From contig CAUYUJ010022552.1 of assembly GCA_963575745.1 (NCBI GenBank), positions 49,137 to 113,136 of the forward strand: 64,000 bases of DNA, in the 5' to 3' direction. Numbering within the stretch: the first letter of the stretch is position 1; every line of letters begins with the position of its first letter. Made by a program: the position numbers and the translations under genes. This document shows positions 32,366 to 43,239 of this stretch, piece after piece. Source of the DNA: Prorocentrum cordatum. Taxonomy: Eukaryota; Sar; Dinophyceae; Prorocentrales; Prorocentraceae. The notes under the pieces were generated by a model. It made no database searches. It worked only from the letters and a program-made list of their open reading frames with translations, and was not told the DNA's origin.

Positions 32366-33325
32366 CGTGGTGGGCCTCACGGCCCCCACACAAGCACACA
32401 CACATTGCCGACCCCTCCTCCACCCTCCTTCCTTTCCGCCTTTCCCACCGTTCCGTCCTCCCTCCTTGTCCTTCCCCCCTCCTCCCAATTGCCACCGGCC
32501 CCCTCAACCTGAGGCCTCGACCCCACCCCGACAGGTGCCAGCGCCGCCGCCAGAAGCCGCCAAAAGCGAACACTGCTGGCAGCTCGGGGGCCCCAAGCGG
32601 CTGCGCAAGGCCGAGGCCGCCGTGGAGGTGAGGGGAACGGTGGAGGGATCCTGGGAAGGGAGGGGGGAGGCGAATTTCAGAAGCAGCCGTTGCACACACG
32701 TAAACTTCCGTAGGTCCGGGAGTTGATGTTTATATTGCTTGCCTGCCTCTAGCGGACGGAGGAGGCTGCCTAGGCGATTTGCCACCGAGGCGCGGCCGCC
32801 CTGGCGGCGTGCGCGGCAACGCCCCTTTCCCCGTCGCCTGGAGGGGGCGGAGCAATTTGCTTGCGCCAGTGGTATAGCCGAATCGGGTGCGCAGTTTCCA
32901 ACAGAGGAGACGGGGGCTCCACCAATCGATCACAGAACGGGAGACTCGGAGAGGAGGAGGAGGAGGACCAGTGGAAATCCAGAATGCATCAACGATGCTG
33001 CAATACACCATCACCTCAAGTTTCCCCTTTCAGAAGTATGTGCGAGAATGTATGTTCACTGCGGGCCACGGTTAACCGTAAGTGCACACTGGAAAATCGC
33101 TACTGTACAATAGGAAGTACACAATTGCAATCATAGACGCGCACAGTGCACAGTGGAGAGATCCAACATAAAGATCGAACGTAAAGACCCAACGTGAAGA
33201 TCCAACGTAAAGATCCAACGTGAAGATCCAACGTACATTTCCAACGTAAAGATCCCGCTTGAAGATCCAACGTGAAGGTCCAACGTGGAGATCCGACGTA
33301 CAGATCCAACGTAAAGATCCGATGC

Positions 33326-34260
33326 GCCCTTTTCCAAGGTGGCTTTCCGAGGGCGCGAAGATAACCACACATCGCGGTGCCAGACGCTGGATGATTGTGC
33401 TGGCCCGACCTCTCGTCGTTACACCCCCCCCTTTGCCGCCTCGGCCAGGGCGCCCGCCTCGGCGTCCCCGGCGTCGTCGTCGCCCTCCTCCTCTCGCCGA
33501 CGCGTAAGTGTGATCTTTCCGCGCGGCTTTTTGTTGGCCCTCGGGGGGGCCCTCGTCGCCGCGGCCGGACGCAACTCGAAAAACGGGTCAGGGCCGATTT
33601 TGAATGGATTTTTTGCGCACGAAAGGTCGCTCCTGCCACAGAACAGTCTTACGTCCCCACGATTCTTCCTCATTGATTTCTGAAGATACGATTATCCATT
33701 CTTTAATGACCTTCGATCTTCGACCGTCTTTCCTCGATCTCGGCCTCCGGAGGCCATTGTTCAGGCCCCGGGACCGTATGATAAACGAGCGGGGGGTGAC
33801 AAACTACCTTTGGAAAGGGTCCTCGTCGGTCCGCGTCGTCGGTCTTCGGTCGTTTTTTGGCGTGCGGTTGCCATTTTCGGGCCCCGAACGCCGTCGTCGG
33901 TCTCGTCGTCGTTCGGTCGTCGCCGGTCGTCGGTCGTCGCGTTCGGCGGCCGGCGAACGCCCCCAATGCTATCGCCGAGGCTGCGACCGCGGCGGGCATC
34001 GAAGGGGGGGAAAACCAGACCTCAGACGTCTTGAAAAGATCAAGACGGAAGTTTTTGGCAATGCTTTGCTTCCGGGAACCCTCAGCGAGGGGCCGTGGAA
34101 AAAAAACGATTAGGGATGAAAACTTGGTCCAGAGGAAGTTGTCGGGGCATCCAGGGACCGCGCATGGAAAAATCAAGACATCGGAGATCGGGGCACCGTT
34201 CCTCACCCTTTTTCCCGCCCCCCTCCCCTTCTAAAGCAGCGCGAGGGGTGGGTTGAGCAG
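33326..34260. other. conserved core of composite element, copy 1
   Basis: Non-satellite DNA that is clearly homologous to 46656-47680. Both copies contain a plus-strand frame with RCQTLD, TSRRY, PPFAA, SSSPSS, RRRV, FPRGF and AAAGRNS in the same order, then CGTCGTCGG-type triplets near 33830-33960. Low sequence complexity makes coding uncertain; the shared frame could simply reflect recent common ancestry. Confidence 0.5.
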
Positions 34261-34289
34261 CTGTGCTCGGGGGCCCCTCTGGGGTCTCG

Positions 34290-37200
34290 CGTAAAAGTCC
34301 CTGAGCAGATTCAACGCGAAAATCCCAGACCCCGCGGAAAAATCCAACGTGAAAGTCGAACGCAAAGATCCAACGTAAAGAATTCCAGATCCCGCGGCAG
34401 GATCGAACGTGAATATCAAACGCGAAGATCCAACGTACAGATCCAGCACACAGAACAAACGTAATACATCTCACATCACATCCAACGTAAAGATCCGAGA
34501 CCCCACGGAAAGATGCAACGTGAAGATCCAACGTGTAGATCCAACGTGGCAAATTCCAGATCACACGTAAAACCCAACGCACAGATCAAACGTAAATATC
34601 ACGAGCAGAGATCAAACGTAGAAGTTCCCATAGCAGATCCACCGTGCAGATCCGAGACCCTATGGACAGATCCAACGAAAAGATCAAACGTAAAGATTGA
34701 GCCTGCGCAAATTCCAGACCCCCACGGAAGGATCCAACGCAAAAGATGAAACGCCCAGGTCGAACGTAAAAATCCAAGGAAGTCTCAGAGTAGACACAAT
34801 GTTGAATTTTATAAAACAAAGACTCCGCGGAAAGATCGGACGCGAAGATCTAACGTGAAAAAGCCCAGATCCCACGCGCAAAGATCCAACGCAAAGATCC
34901 AACGTAAAGATCCAAAGGGGAGATCCAACGCAAAGATCCAAAGTGAACATGTCCGACCCAACACGACCAACGCAAATATCAAATTATCCAACGCAAGAGC
35001 AGACCCAACGTGCAAATTCTAGACCCCCACCCAACGAGCACACGGAAAGATCCACCAAACCAACGGGGCAAATTCCAGACCCTACGTAAAGATCCAGCAC
35101 AAAGATCCAACGTGAAGATCCAACGCAAAAGTCAGAGCGGGCCAAACGTAGAATCCCCGGGCCCCACGTGAAAATCCAACGTAAAAGCCCAACGTAAAGA
35201 TCAGACGTGAAAAATAACAAATTTCACCGGAAGATCCAAGGCAATGATCGAGCGCAAAGATCCAACGCGCAAATTTGGCCCAACCTCCCGCGACAATCTA
35301 ACGCGACAACTCAATGTGAAATTCCAACGTGAAGATCAAATGGAAAAAGCCAAGTGTAGGGACCCACATTTAATATCCCACGTAGAAATGCAACGTAAAA
35401 ATCAAAGCTACCCGATTGAAAACTCCAACGCGAAACCGGGGGCATAAATCAACGGAACAATTGGGAAAAGCCGACGCAAAATTCCGGCGTGGAAATCCAA
35501 AGGTAGAGTCCACCGTGCAGATCCAACGTAAAAGTCTAACGTCAGACAGCCAACGTGCAAGTCCAACGCAAAGATCCAACATGCAAATCCAGCGTGAAAA
35601 TTCCACGCGCAGGAATCCAACGCAACGACTCGACGTACAAATCCAACGTAAAGACTCAACGTAAATATCCGACGCAACGATTCAAGTCACAGGTTCAACG
35701 TAAAGGTCGAGCGAAAATGCCGAACGTCAAGATTTAACGCGAAGGTTCTTCCCGCAAAACTTTAAGCCAAGAGCCCAATGCGACCGTCCAGCGCAAAAAT
35801 CCCAACGTGCAAATTCAACGGAAGAGCCCAGGGCCAAACAAAAAAATGATGATCAAATGTCAGAAGAAAACTGTTCAGCCCCTCTAAAAAAATTGGAGTG
35901 GCACTTCAGCGCGCAGATGATATTACGTAGGTGGCGCGAAGCTCCGACGTGGAAGTCCGCAAAAACTACAGTGTAAAAATCCAGCGCGACGACTCGACGT
36001 AAATATCATACGCAGATGTCCAACGCAAGGAACCAACGTGCAAATCCAACGCGAAGGCCCACCGCAAAGATCCAACGCACAGATCCAACGTAAAGACCCA
36101 ACGTAAAGACCCAACGTTAAAATCCCAACGTAAAAATCAGACGCAACGATCAAACGAAAATAATCAACGCGAAGGTCCAGCGCAAAGGTGGAGCGATAAT
36201 ATCCAACGCAAAGATTTCACGCAAAGATGATTCCCGCACAAACATTTAACCCGAGCGCTGGTTGTGGAAACCCACCGCGCACAGCCAACTTGAAAATTCA
36301 GCGGAAGGGCCCGCGGGTCGAACTTTTCGATGAAAACATCCAACGTACGAGAAGCGAGCAAATCCGGATAGAAACCTCCGCGTTATTTTTGAAGTAAAGA
36401 AATCAACGCAGAACAGGCGACAGAAAAGGCGGCTCGAAATCCTGACTTGGAAACCCATCGTAACAATCCAGCGTGGGCCCAGCGTGAACATCCAACGTGA
36501 AATCCATCGCAGAAGTCCAACGTACCCATCCGTTGTAAACTTTCAACGTGCCGACTTGACGTAGAAATCCAACGTGCATGTCTAACGGGAAGATCCAACG
36601 CACAAATCCAAAGTAAAGATCCATCGTGAAGATCCAACGCGCAGATCCAACGTAAAGACCCGAGATAAAGACGCAACGTTAAGACACCAACGTAATTATC
36701 AAACGTAAAGATCAAACGCAAGTAATCAACGCAATGATCCAGCGCAAAAGTGGAACGTAACTATCCAACGCAAAGATTTCACGCAAAGATGATTCCCGCG
36801 CAAACATGCAACCAAGAACCGGGCGTGAAAATCTACCGCGCACAGCCAACTTGCAAATTCAGCGGAAGGGCCCAAATATCAAAATTTTCAATGAAAACAT
36901 CCAACGTGCGAAAAGCAAACAGATCCGGATGAAAACCTCCACATTCCTTTTGGAGTACAAGAATCAACGCAAAACATGCGACAGAAAAGGCGGCGCGAAA
37001 CCCTTACATGGAAACCCACTGTATAAATCCAACGTGGATCCAACGTGAAAGCCCAACGTGAAAATCCATCGCAGAAGTCCAACGTGCAAATCCATGGTCA
37101 TATTCCACTTGCCGACTCGACGTAAAAATCAAACGTAAAAGTCGAACGTGAAGATCCAACGTACAAGTCCAACGCAAAGATCCATCGTAAAAGGTCCAAC

Positions 37201-38165
37201 GCGCAGATCCAACGTAAAGACCCAATGTAAAGACAACTTTAAGACACCAACTTAAGTATCAAACGTAAAGATCAAACGCAACTAATCAACGCGACGATCC
37301 AACGTAAAGGTGGAACGTAAATGTCCAACGCGTAGATTGTACGCAAAGAATACTCCCGCGCAAACATTTAACCCGAGAGCCGGGTGTGAAAATCTACCGC
37401 GCGAATCCAACGTGCACGTTCAAAGGAAGAGCCCAAAGGTCAAAGTTTTGATGAAAACATTTAACGTACAAGAAGCAACAAAATCCGGTTACAAACCTCC
37501 GCGCTAATTTTGATGTCAAAACCGCCAAGACAAACAAACAACGAAAGAAAAGGCGGCGCGAAACTCCGACATGGAAGTCCATGGTAAAAACCCAACGTGG
37601 AAAGCCAACATGAAAATCCAACGTGGAAATCCACCGCAAAAGTCCAACGTAAAAGCCCAACGTAAAAATTGCCCAACGCAAAGATCCAACGTAAAGACCC
37701 AACGTAAAGACCAGACGTAACAATCCAATGTGTGGATCAATCGTAAAGATCAAGCGTGCAGATTCGTCGCAGATATTACCCACGCGCAAAAATTAAATCA
37801 AATAACCCAATGCGACAATCCAGCGCGGAAGTCTCTCGTGCAAAGTCACTGTAATAATCCAAGGTCAAACACTTCATGAACATAAAGAATAGGTAAACAA
37901 CCTCCACGTAACATTTAGAGTAAACATTCAACGCGCAAGTAACATCAAAAACAAAAAAAAGGCGACGCGAAAGTCCGACATGGAAATCCAGTGTAAAAAT
38001 CAAACGTGTGAATCCAACGTAACATTGAACATCCAACGTAAAAGGCAAACGTAAAGATCCAACGAAAAAGTGAAACGTAAATACCAACGTAAAAATCAAA
38101 TGCAAAGAGCCAAAAGAAAGACCCAACGTAAACATCCAATGTAAAGAACCAACGTAAAATGCAAG
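34290..38165. repeat. 13-bp satellite array with embedded 0.5-kb higher-order repeat
   Basis: Degenerate tandem units of AAAGATCCAACGT. From about 35750 a non-satellite block with ATTTAACCCGAGAGC-like, GATGAAAACATCCAACGT and AAAAGGCGGCGCGAAACTCC-like words recurs. Its GCGGCGCGAA landmark sits near 35935, 36430, 36990, 37552 and 37968 (spacing about 420-560 bp). Long minus-strand frames with a 13-residue period (TLDLYVGSLRWIF) exist because three units make 39 bp. Confidence 0.8.
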
Positions 38166-38258
38166 GCAAACGTGCACGTACACCTCAGAGGTCAATGTGC
38201 ATTTACAGCTTACCGTCCCCCTATGCCCAAGAGGGGCACATCTGCGTTGCAATATTCG

Positions 38259-38456
38259 TGGTGCAAGCTGTGTGGTGCACGCTTTGTCGTGCAAGCTTAT
38301 GGTGTAAGCTATTTGGTGCAGGCTATGTGGGGCAAGCTACGTGGTGTAAGCTATGTTGTGCAATCCTCGTGGTGCAACCTGCGTGGTGCAAGCTACGTGG
38401 GGTACGCAATGTTGTGAAATCTGCGTTCTGCAATCTGCATTGTTCAGGCTATCGGG
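38259..38456 (+). repeat. 14-bp minisatellite (GGTGCAAGCTATGT)
   Basis: About 14 imperfect tandem units immediately outside the composite element. Confidence 0.8.
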
Positions 38457-38544
38457 GAGCCCACGACGCGCCCCCGGGCGGGCACCAAGCCAAACCTTGG
38501 CATACCTTGATGGGCAAAGTTTCCACCACAGGACAAGGGAGGAT

Positions 38545-38693
38545 GAGGAGGTCCTCATCCTCCTCCTCCTGCTCCTCCTCCTCCTCTTCCTCCTCCTCCT
38601 CCTCTTTATCCTCCTCGTCCTCCTCCTCCTCCTCCTCCTCCTCCTCCTCCTCCCTCTCCTACCTGTGGTGGTGGTGATGGATCATGGGTCCAT

Positions 38694-38731
<38 letters not shown>

Positions 38732-38945
38732 GGCGCAGGGCGCCCACGAGCCGCCCACTGGTGGGCACTGGGCGAAGCCTCCGCACGCCCCCTGGCGCGG
38801 GGCGGCGCCCCCGCGAGCGGGCACCGGGCGCTCGGCACACCCCTGCAGCGCGGGGCGCCCACGAGGCGTTCTCGGGCGGTTCCTCTCCTCCTCCTCTTCC
38901 TCCTCCTCCTCCTCCTCCTCCTCCTCCTCCTCCTCGAGGTCCTCC
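38545..38945. repeat. TCC and CA microsatellites around GC-rich unique DNA
   Basis: TCC arrays at 38545-38660 and 38890-38940 and a CA run at 38694-38728. Between them is a GCGGGGCG-rich segment. Frames over this block are repeat by-products. Confidence 0.85.
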
Positions 38946-38987
38946 TCGAGGTCCTCCTCCATATCCTCCATATCCTCCCCTTCCTCC

Positions 38988-39009
38988 TTCGTAGCAATTT
39001 TGGCTCAAG
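38988..39009 (+). other. dinoflagellate spliced-leader relic
   Basis: The 22 bases here match the canonical dinoflagellate spliced leader (known from trans-spliced mRNAs of the group) at all but two positions, 38989 and 38996; the 3' half ATTTTGGCTCAAG is perfect. The next bases, TCCGTAGC (39010-39017), repeat the start of the leader exactly and are followed by GGCTCAG (39022-39028), a possible second, decayed leader. A leader in the genome marks an mRNA that was reverse-transcribed and reinserted. The downstream DNA is therefore likely a processed retrocopy. Confidence 0.8.
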
Positions 39010-39568
39010 TCCGTAGCGGCAGGCTCAGAATTTGAGGTGGCAAGGGGGAGGTGCGCCCCCGCCAGCGATCCCTGGGCCGCGCCCACGGAGACCGTTCAGA
39101 GCTACTGCATTTCAGTACGTTGTGCCCCACTGGCACGTTTCGCGTTCTTGTAAGCTCCTGGCGGGGCCCGTGGGCAAGAATGCGACGTTCCTTTCCTGCA
39201 CGAGCTGTCGCTACCGATGGAACTGGAAATCGAGGTCTGAGTGCTACTCGTGCGGCGCTGCTCTCGTCCCAGCAGTCCAACCGCCTTGGCGGAAGACCAA
39301 GGAAGTGTGGTCGGGGTCAGCTGGTGAGGACCAGTGGCACCGACAGCCAGCGCAGCCGCCAGGGTCTTGGCCGCCTACCCGCATGCAGGCGCCCAAACCG
39401 TCGCTCTTTCTCGCATGCAGGCACCCAAACCCTCTGCGTCGCGTCGCTCTTTCTCGCAGCCCGCAGTGCCACCTTCGCAGCGCGAAGTTTTGCAGACAGG
39501 GCTGGCCTGGCCAAGTTTGGGCAATGCAGAGGCTGGCGAGGAACAATGTTTTAGAGGCCGCCCACTGA
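39010..39568 (+). pseudogene. probable retrocopy encoding a RanBP2-like zinc finger
   Basis: The frame open from about 39032 to a stop at 39568 contains FLSCTSCRYRWNWKSRSECY followed by SCGAAL, that is Cys-x2-Cys-x11-Cys-x2-Cys with Trp and Asn in between, close to RanBP2-type zinc fingers (Cys-x2-4-Cys-x3-Asn-x6-Cys-x2-Cys). The frame has no ATG between the spliced leader and the finger; the first downstream ATG (39180) is in another frame. It also contains a short internal duplication (GCATGCAGGC at 39380 and GCATGCAGGC at 39413). I read this as a processed, broken copy of an mRNA rather than a working gene, though a 5'-truncated gene is possible. Confidence 0.4.
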
Positions 39569-40920
39569 GCTGCTACATGAGAGGCACGTTGCGGGCGGGG
39601 GCATCGCAGCGTTGGACAGAGGGCTCCGCCAACAGGCAGGGTGGTTTAGAGCTGCCCCCGCCGCTGTGCCCAGATCAGGCGGCAAGAGATGTTGGGGATG
39701 TTGGGGCCCAGATGGCTCTGCGCCACATGGCGGGCACGCTTGCGCTTCACTCTGGTTGCAATGGCGCGCTGCAGGGTCGCTGGAGCCCAGGTTTCGCCAA
39801 CGGGCCACCGAATATCCGCTCGCATCTTTGGACGCGCACTTTCGCAGAAGGAAGACCCCGAGGGATTGCTTTCGAGAAGTGGGAGGCACGCGCCAGCATT
39901 AATGGAGTGCGCGAAGGACGCGCCACGTTTTCTGAACATGGAGGTAACGTGGTTCGCCGATCGACTGGCAACGCACGGAGCTAGACTGGCGAGGGGAGAC
40001 CCGTCCGCCGGTCTCGCGTCAATGGGCACGCTCTCCTCGGCCATGGCCCTGCCCCGTGTCATCGGCAGGGCCGAATTCAAGTACGCAGGTCGCGCAGTTT
40101 TGGATAACCTAGGAGCCCAGGGTCTCACCATGACCTCGTTGGATGGTGATGGCGCGATGGAGGAGGCTCTGGAGGAGGTGTGGATGGGGGGTGGGGGCTG
40201 CTGCTACTGCTCCCCCCCCTCCGCCAGACCCCCCCCCCTATCGGCTGGCAGCCCGAGCGAGCAGCTAGGTCCAGAGCGGGCCTCGATGGCCCTGGTCTCG
40301 GACCAAGCGCCTTGGGTTTCCAGGGGACAGATGCTGCTGGAGTTTTGGCATCGTGGCCGAAGGCAACTCACCGATTCTGCTCTGCTCCACTTGCAGAGGC
40401 GTTGCTGCAATTTCGCAAGGCTCCAGAGGGCTCCGCGGCGCCTGCTCGGGCTCCTTGCGGGCCCTGGTGGGCCCTGGCATGACGAATACCAGTGCTGTTC
40501 TTCAAGGGCGAGCGCCCGAGCAGACCTCTCAAACTAAGCCCCTGGAGGACCCCCTGTGGGGCAGCTCGCGCGTTGGTGGGTGATCTTGTTAAGGCCCCAG
40601 GGGCCCAGAAGAGAGAGGTGAGGCACGGGCCAGATAGTGGACCACCTGTTTTTTGGTCCGCTTGGCGGATGCTCTCCAAGCCTTTGGGTTGCAAGAGCTC
40701 GAAGCGCGAACCTTTGGAGACTGGTGTGAGCGCCCTGAAGACCAGGGCCTCGATACTGACTCAGACGGCTGATAAGTCCTCCAGGGGTGCCCTGTCGCGG
40801 GCCAAGGCCAGGTCTATGGCCGTCCTGCCTGTGGCCGACAAAGGTCCACTCGGATGGCCCCCCTGGGAGGGAGTGTTGTCAGACTGTCGGACTTCTCTCT
40901 CCCCCCCGTCCCCCTCAGTG
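39569..40920. other. unassigned GC-rich sequence, possibly coding relic
   Basis: Several overlapping frames are open on both strands and their composition is fairly protein-like (for example ALPRVIGRAEFKYAGRAVLD near 40047), but no single frame persists and no family is recognised. It may be the decayed continuation of the retrocopy that starts at 39010. Confidence 0.25.
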
Positions 40921-40926
40921 GCGTGC

Positions 40927-40985
40927 GATCCTCCTCCTCCTCCTCCTCCTCCTCCTCCTCCTCCTCCTCCTCCTCCTCCTCCTCC
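40927..40985. repeat. TCC microsatellite
   Basis: About 19 TCC triplets. The DNA from 40990 to 41640 is GC-rich and unassigned, with repeated TCCGAT/GGCTCC words at 41165-41290. Confidence 0.9.
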
Positions 40986-41651
40986 TGGCGCCACCTCCTC
41001 CTGGCGCCAGGCGCCCCCGCGAGGGGGCGCCGGGCGCCCGGCGCACCCCTCCAGCGCGGGGCGCCCACGAGGCGCCCTTGGGCCCGGGCGGAGCCTCGGC
41101 ACCGCCACGGCCGCGCGCAGAGGGGGGCGGAGGGGAGGGCTCCTCTCGACTCCTCCGCTTCGGTTCGGTTCGATGTCGACGTCTTCCGATTCCGGCTCCG
41201 TGCTCGACGTCGGATCCCGGTGTGGGCTCCGATGTCGATGGCCTTCGGTGGCTCCGGATTCCGATTCGGGCTCCGGTTTCTGACCGGAGGCCGACTAGCC
41301 TGCCGATTTCCGGCGATTGCACTTTTCCCGACTCTGCTTCCGATTTCCGCCGATCCGATTTATCGGTCAGATTCTGCGCTCTCCTGCAGGGTGTGGGGAA
41401 GGCTTCTCAGAAGCACCCCTGCTTCTCAGAAGACGCGGGCCTTACATGTACAGACAAGGCCAGCGCCTTCCAAGAAGCAGCCTCCTGAGAGGCCTTCCCC
41501 CCTCCCCCGGCCCCCTTGTGCGAGCCGCCAGTGGCCCCCTCCAAAGCGGGGCGCCCACGAGGCGCCCACGGGCGGGCAACGGGCAAAAGCCTGGAATGCG
41601 TAGCCAGCTCCCTAACTGACGGCTGAGAACCCTTGAGTGCAAGCGCTGGTG

Positions 41652-41833
41652 GTCACCACCTACCAAACCACCCCAACCCAACCCGAAGGCCTCAGTTTGC
41701 CCTCCATTTCCAGTGGGGGGGGGGGTCGGGGAACGTTGAAAAAACACATGGAGCCCGTACCCCCCCAACCCGAAATTCGGGTCAAATTCGGGTCTTCGGG
41801 TTGGGTTGGGGTGGTCTGGTAGGTAGTCAGGTG
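41652..41833. repeat. foldback element with 40-bp arms
   Basis: The left arm (41652-41690) contains CTACCAAACC, ACCCCAACCC and AACCCGAAG. The right arm (41794-41833) is its reverse complement (CTTCGGGTTGGGTTGGGGTG, GTCTGGTAGGTAG) with few mismatches. The 100-bp loop holds a G-run and CCCGAAATTCGGG. MITE-like, non-coding. Confidence 0.7.
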
Positions 41834-41864
41834 GGGAACAGGTCAAGGGTGATCAATGATGTGC

Positions 41865-42065
41865 GCCTCGTCGGGCCCTCCTGGAGGTCCTCCTGGAGCC
41901 CTCTTGTGGCGTCTTGGGAGCCTCTCAGGCCGCCTCAAGCCGCCTGGGTTCCATCTCGAGGTATCTCTGGACATCTCAGGGCCCACTTGGGGCGTGCTGG
42001 GACCGTCTTGGAAGCGATCTTGGAGGCTTGTGGACGTCTTGGAGACAACATTCCTGCGTGCCTAG
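41865..42065. repeat. decayed minisatellite of CTTGGG-containing units
   Basis: Same vocabulary as 4925-5170 and 42835-43115 (GGGCCCTCCTGGAGG, CGTCTTGGGAGCC, GATCTTGGAGGC). Confidence 0.4.
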
Positions 42066-42126
42066 GTTCCTGGAGGTGGTTTGGGGGCTAGAGCGGATGC
42101 ACGCTAGGGAGGGCCTGAGACTATTG

Positions 42127-42287
42127 TTAAGTCGGGCCTGTCTCTCTACAGGAGGAACATTCAAAAAGAATCCAAAAATAGTCAGTGGACGATTTTTGTT
42201 TACTATGTCTGACCATTCTGAGGTATGGTTTGAATAGTTTTTATTTCTCCTCCGAAATTCCCCTGTAGGGGGACATGCCCGACCTAA
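42127..42287. mobile_element. hAT-like MITE, copy 2 (161 bp)
   Basis: Starts TTAAGTCGGGCCTG and ends CATGCCCGACCTAA; terminal inverted repeats TTAAGTCGGGC and TTAGGTCGGGC differ at one base. It is flanked by a perfect 8-bp duplication, GACTATTG at 42119-42126 and 42288-42295. Terminal repeats plus an 8-bp duplication fit the hAT superfamily best (P and Merlin elements also make 8 bp). Same length as the copy at 21060. No coding capacity. Confidence 0.85.
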
Positions 42288-42299
42288 GACTATTGGGAA

Positions 42300-42834
42300 C
42301 CTGTTGGATAAGCAGGAATTGTTGTCCCATTGCCTCCATCTTCCAGGTTGTGGTGGTGGTGCGTTCCCTTTTCCCCCAAAGTGGGATCCTCGCATGTCCT
42401 CGCAATCTGTCACGCCTGCTGGCGCTTGGTTGTCGATGAGAGAGCTCGAATTTGGCGTCGATTTAGCTTCGATTTAGCTCCGATTTTGAATCAACTCGCG
42501 TAGAATAGCGATGACTACGTTCGATTCGCAAGGGCGGGCAAGATGTCATGGGAGGCTTCAATGCTTTGCCACCGAAATGGAACCAATCTCCACTCCCACT
42601 GGGCTGTGGTTCCTCAGCCCCGCAGTTGCACCACCCAAGTTGGGGGTAGGCATTTTGAAACCCCAAGGGAATGGCTGACATCCCCCATCCAGGGGTGTAC
42701 ATCGGCCAATGTGGCCCAGGCCGCGCAGTGGGGATAGGGATCGGCTAGACGATGCGTAAGCTAGCGGGGAGGGAGATTTCGGGTTCGTGGTTGGAGGTTT
42801 TCGGGCGTTTTCGTCCGTTCTCGGTTTTCAAGCC
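42300..42834. other. unassigned sequence
   Basis: Unique DNA with a short run of GATTTAGCTTCGATTTAGCT words near 42458-42485; no gene recognised. Confidence 0.4.
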
Positions 42835-43115
42835 TCGGGCTGACCTCTTGGGCTGTCTCGTGGCCGTCTTGGATGCGTCTTGGGCCATCGTGGGGTGTTT
42901 TGTTTGGGCCGTGCTGCAGCCCGAAAAACCGAGAATGCGAACCCATTCAACAACCAAGGGACTTCATTGATGGCGTTGTGTTCGGGCCATGCTGGAGGTC
43001 CTTGTGCGGTCTTGGCGCAAGATTCGGCCGCCTCGGGGCCATTTGGGGCCTGCTTCCAGGCTTCTTGGGCTATCTTGGTGTCCTTGGTTGCCCGCACGGG
43101 CCGTCCTCGACGCTC
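42835..43115. repeat. decayed minisatellite of CTTGGG-containing units
   Basis: Third block of the family also seen at 4925 and 41865 (TCTTGGGCTGTCTCG, CGTCTTGGGCCATCG, CTTCTTGGGCTATC). Confidence 0.4.
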
Positions 43116-43239
43116 GGGACGCATGTCAATTCTTAAACGAGGAGTCGTGGCTTGGGAGGGTTTGGAGCGATTGGGAGCAGCGCCGTGGAATGCGGGAAGT
43201 TCAGAGTCCTCGAGGTGCTGCGCGTGATGTGAGGGATTT

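Larger units (their letters stand above)
33068..38216. repeat. composite 5.1-kb element with 13-bp satellite, copy 1
   Basis: The first 20 bases (33068-33087, ACGGTTAACCGTAAGTGCAC) match the reverse complement of the last 20 (38197-38216) at 16 of 20 positions. Inside lie a short array of AAAGATCCAACGT units (33155-33325), a 0.9-kb non-repetitive core (33326-34260) and a long degenerate array of the same 13-bp unit (34290-38165). A second copy with the same order lies at 46480-51044. No transposase is visible. It may be a DNA element that has captured and amplified a satellite, or a satellite block spread by recombination. Confidence 0.65.

Noticed and set aside
33072-33639. Repeat-protein-like minus ORFs (TLDLYVGSLRWIF)
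   Set aside because: The 13-residue period is fully explained by the 13-bp satellite; reported as an observation, not as genes.
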